DNA of 64,000 nucleotides from Apus apus. Taxonomy: Eukaryota; Chordata; Aves; Apodiformes; Apodidae. Below, in pieces: positions 62,601-64,000 of the stretch (positions are counted from its first letter, which is position 1; each line of letters opens with the position of its first letter). Where the stretch lies: NCBI RefSeq assembly GCF_020740795.1, contig NC_067312.1, positions 71,320,905 to 71,384,904 on the forward strand, read 5' to 3'. A model generated the notes under the pieces. The model worked only from the letters and a program-made list of their open reading frames with translations, was not told where the DNA came from and made no database searches. The position numbers and the translations under genes were made by a program.

Positions 62601-64000
62601 ACAAGTAAAAATAAAACTGGATATTGCTTCAGCACAACAGGAAAAAAAACACTTGCCTTCTATTTCTCTGAGTATTTCTTATCCCCACAGAAAGCCTGTG
62701 CAATTCAAAGCTGAACTGCATTCATTAACATCTCTACAAAAAGTCTAAGAAGTTGCTGATTGCAGTAAAGGGATGCTGTGTTCTTCCTGATCTAAAGGCT
62801 GCACAAAAAGCCTATCTTTGAATTTACCTCAGAATTAAAAACATCAGTAACATTTTTATGTGTCCTAGTTATATACTTTTCTTTGTTCATTAACAGTAGA
62901 ACCACCTATTTAAAATATGAAAGTAAGAGCAGTTATTTTTTATTGTTAAGATACAATGAACAGCTCTGCAAAGCCTTTGATGTCCCATGGTGTTGGGCAG
63001 GCCTACATCACCTCTGCAGGTATCTGATGTGTGGTTTGGGTTCTTAACACCTGCAAGGTAGGTGGCATTTTTAGCAAGATGCTCTGTATATCAGCAGAAA
63101 AATGTGTTCAATACTGTAGCTATTGCAGTAGATGTGAGGGATAGATATCTAATGCTTCAACCAGACAAAAAAACAAATTGTCATACTGACCACTTTATGA
63201 AAACTTCTCGTTTTGTTCAACTGTCAGCAAAATCAATGACCTGGGTACTAAAGGCTTCATGAGATGAAATATTTGTCACTGCAGCTGTAACTCCCTGAAA
63301 TTCTAATTGCTTCGTATTGAAGAGAAAATAACATAATAGTAATACTACTACCACTACTAATATAATGCCTCCTGGCATTATAATACTGACATGCAAGATG
63401 TCCATCCGTATTCCAAACCAAAATCACATTACAAAGAGATGTGTATTTCTATACATTAATGACACCTTAGGACTCTAAGATGTACTAGGAGATATTTTTA
63501 ATCCTCTCTGCTTTTAGGCCATGATGAAACCAAAGCTATTAGCAAATTTGAATCAGGGTTGATTATTCCTTCTAACTTCGAATAAGCCAGACATAAAACT
63601 TTCTACTTGGGAGACTCCTGAAAGCTCTTTTGCAGAACAGTGTCTCAGATTCTAGTATGTTTATATCCAAGAGCTTGGTTTGGATCAGTATTTACTAATG
63701 AATGTTTTTACAATTGGCTACATCAGCATTCCCCTTCCTTCTATAAACACCACTCTAAGACAGAAACAAAGATTGTGACAGAAGTGTTTGTCCTTATGGA
63801 AAGCTCCCAAATCAGTTCTTCCAGAGTAATGTGGGGCTCAAAGTCAGTCCTAACCAGAAGGTGGTGGGAAAGAACCCATCTTTGTGAATTCTACAATTCT
63901 TTATTTTCTTCATCACCAAATTGCAATTCCAGACACAAAACCTATCTACTAAGACTTCCTTTGAACATATACTCATTTTTGGCGACAACTGCACAGTTTT

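Larger units (their letters stand above)
54923..64000 (-). other. TMEM167A: TMEM167A intron 1, partial (at least 9.1 kb)
   Basis: This is sequence upstream of exon 2 on the gene strand, running off the window. No CpG-rich stretch or ATG|GT exon end was found, so exon 1 and the promoter are placed beyond 64000. Contents worth listing are a 68-bp inverted repeat (58952-59622), a G-quadruplex motif (58700-58716), a GTTT-type tract (56118-56150) and an 11-bp tandem duplication near 56074-56095. A 144-codon minus-strand open frame at 56913-57347 shows no family features and is treated as chance. Confidence 0.8.

Noticed and set aside
1..64000. tRNA, rRNA, snRNA genes, CRISPR arrays and prokaryotic-type systems
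   Set aside because: No B-box, conserved snRNA 5' end, regularly spaced repeats or operon-like gene packing was found.
46570..64000. An intronic SCARNA18-like small RNA, as recalled for the human host gene
   Set aside because: I could not recognise H/ACA or C/D hallmarks in a convincing arrangement. A covariance-model search of the introns with the Rfam snoU109 family would settle it.

Overview
The window is vertebrate nuclear DNA, most probably avian: AT-rich, intron-scale, with no operons or bacterial-type genes. Its interspersed repeats are mainly 5'-truncated CR1 LINEs ending in the ATTCTATG/ATTCTGTG-type 3' repeat seen in bird and reptile genomes. The only protein-coding gene I can support is TMEM167A (protein kish-A), on the minus strand. 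I recognised it by joining three small exons at 54813-54922, 49707-49741 and 46499-46569, which give residues 2-72 of a 72-residue protein with correct splice signals and phases. Exon 1, carrying the initiator ATG, is not in the window.

Layout. 1-45.5 kb is intergenic: AT-rich single-copy DNA with CR1 fragments (8.9-9.5, 13.2-13.4, 22.8-23.1, 36.9-37.6, 41.7-41.8, 43.0-43.5 and 44.6-45.4 kb), one very old MIR-type core-SINE (20.4-20.6 kb), a GACA/GATA microsatellite (34.9-35.0 kb) and several AAAC/GTTT low-complexity tracts. 45.5-46.5 kb is the TMEM167A 3' UTR with candidate poly(A) signals. 46.5-64.0 kb is the rest of the gene: exon 4, intron 3 (3.1 kb), the 35-nt exon 3, intron 2 (5.1 kb), exon 2, and at least 9.1 kb of intron 1 running off the right edge.

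Context from established knowledge: in human, TMEM167A lies at 5q14 head-to-head with XRCC4, and the region beyond its 3' end is a large gene desert. Human 5q14 corresponds to the bird Z chromosome. The gene-free left part fits that layout, so a Z-linked bird locus is the likely source. This is inference, not something the sequence proves.

I found no new multi-gene system. The best unexplained signals are a 68-bp near-perfect inverted repeat (65/68) with a 535-bp spacer in intron 1, the MIR-like SINE, a 52-nt hairpin at 30.85 kb, and a pair of mutually exclusive hairpins in intron 2. Most short open frames in the window are about what chance gives in this much sequence.
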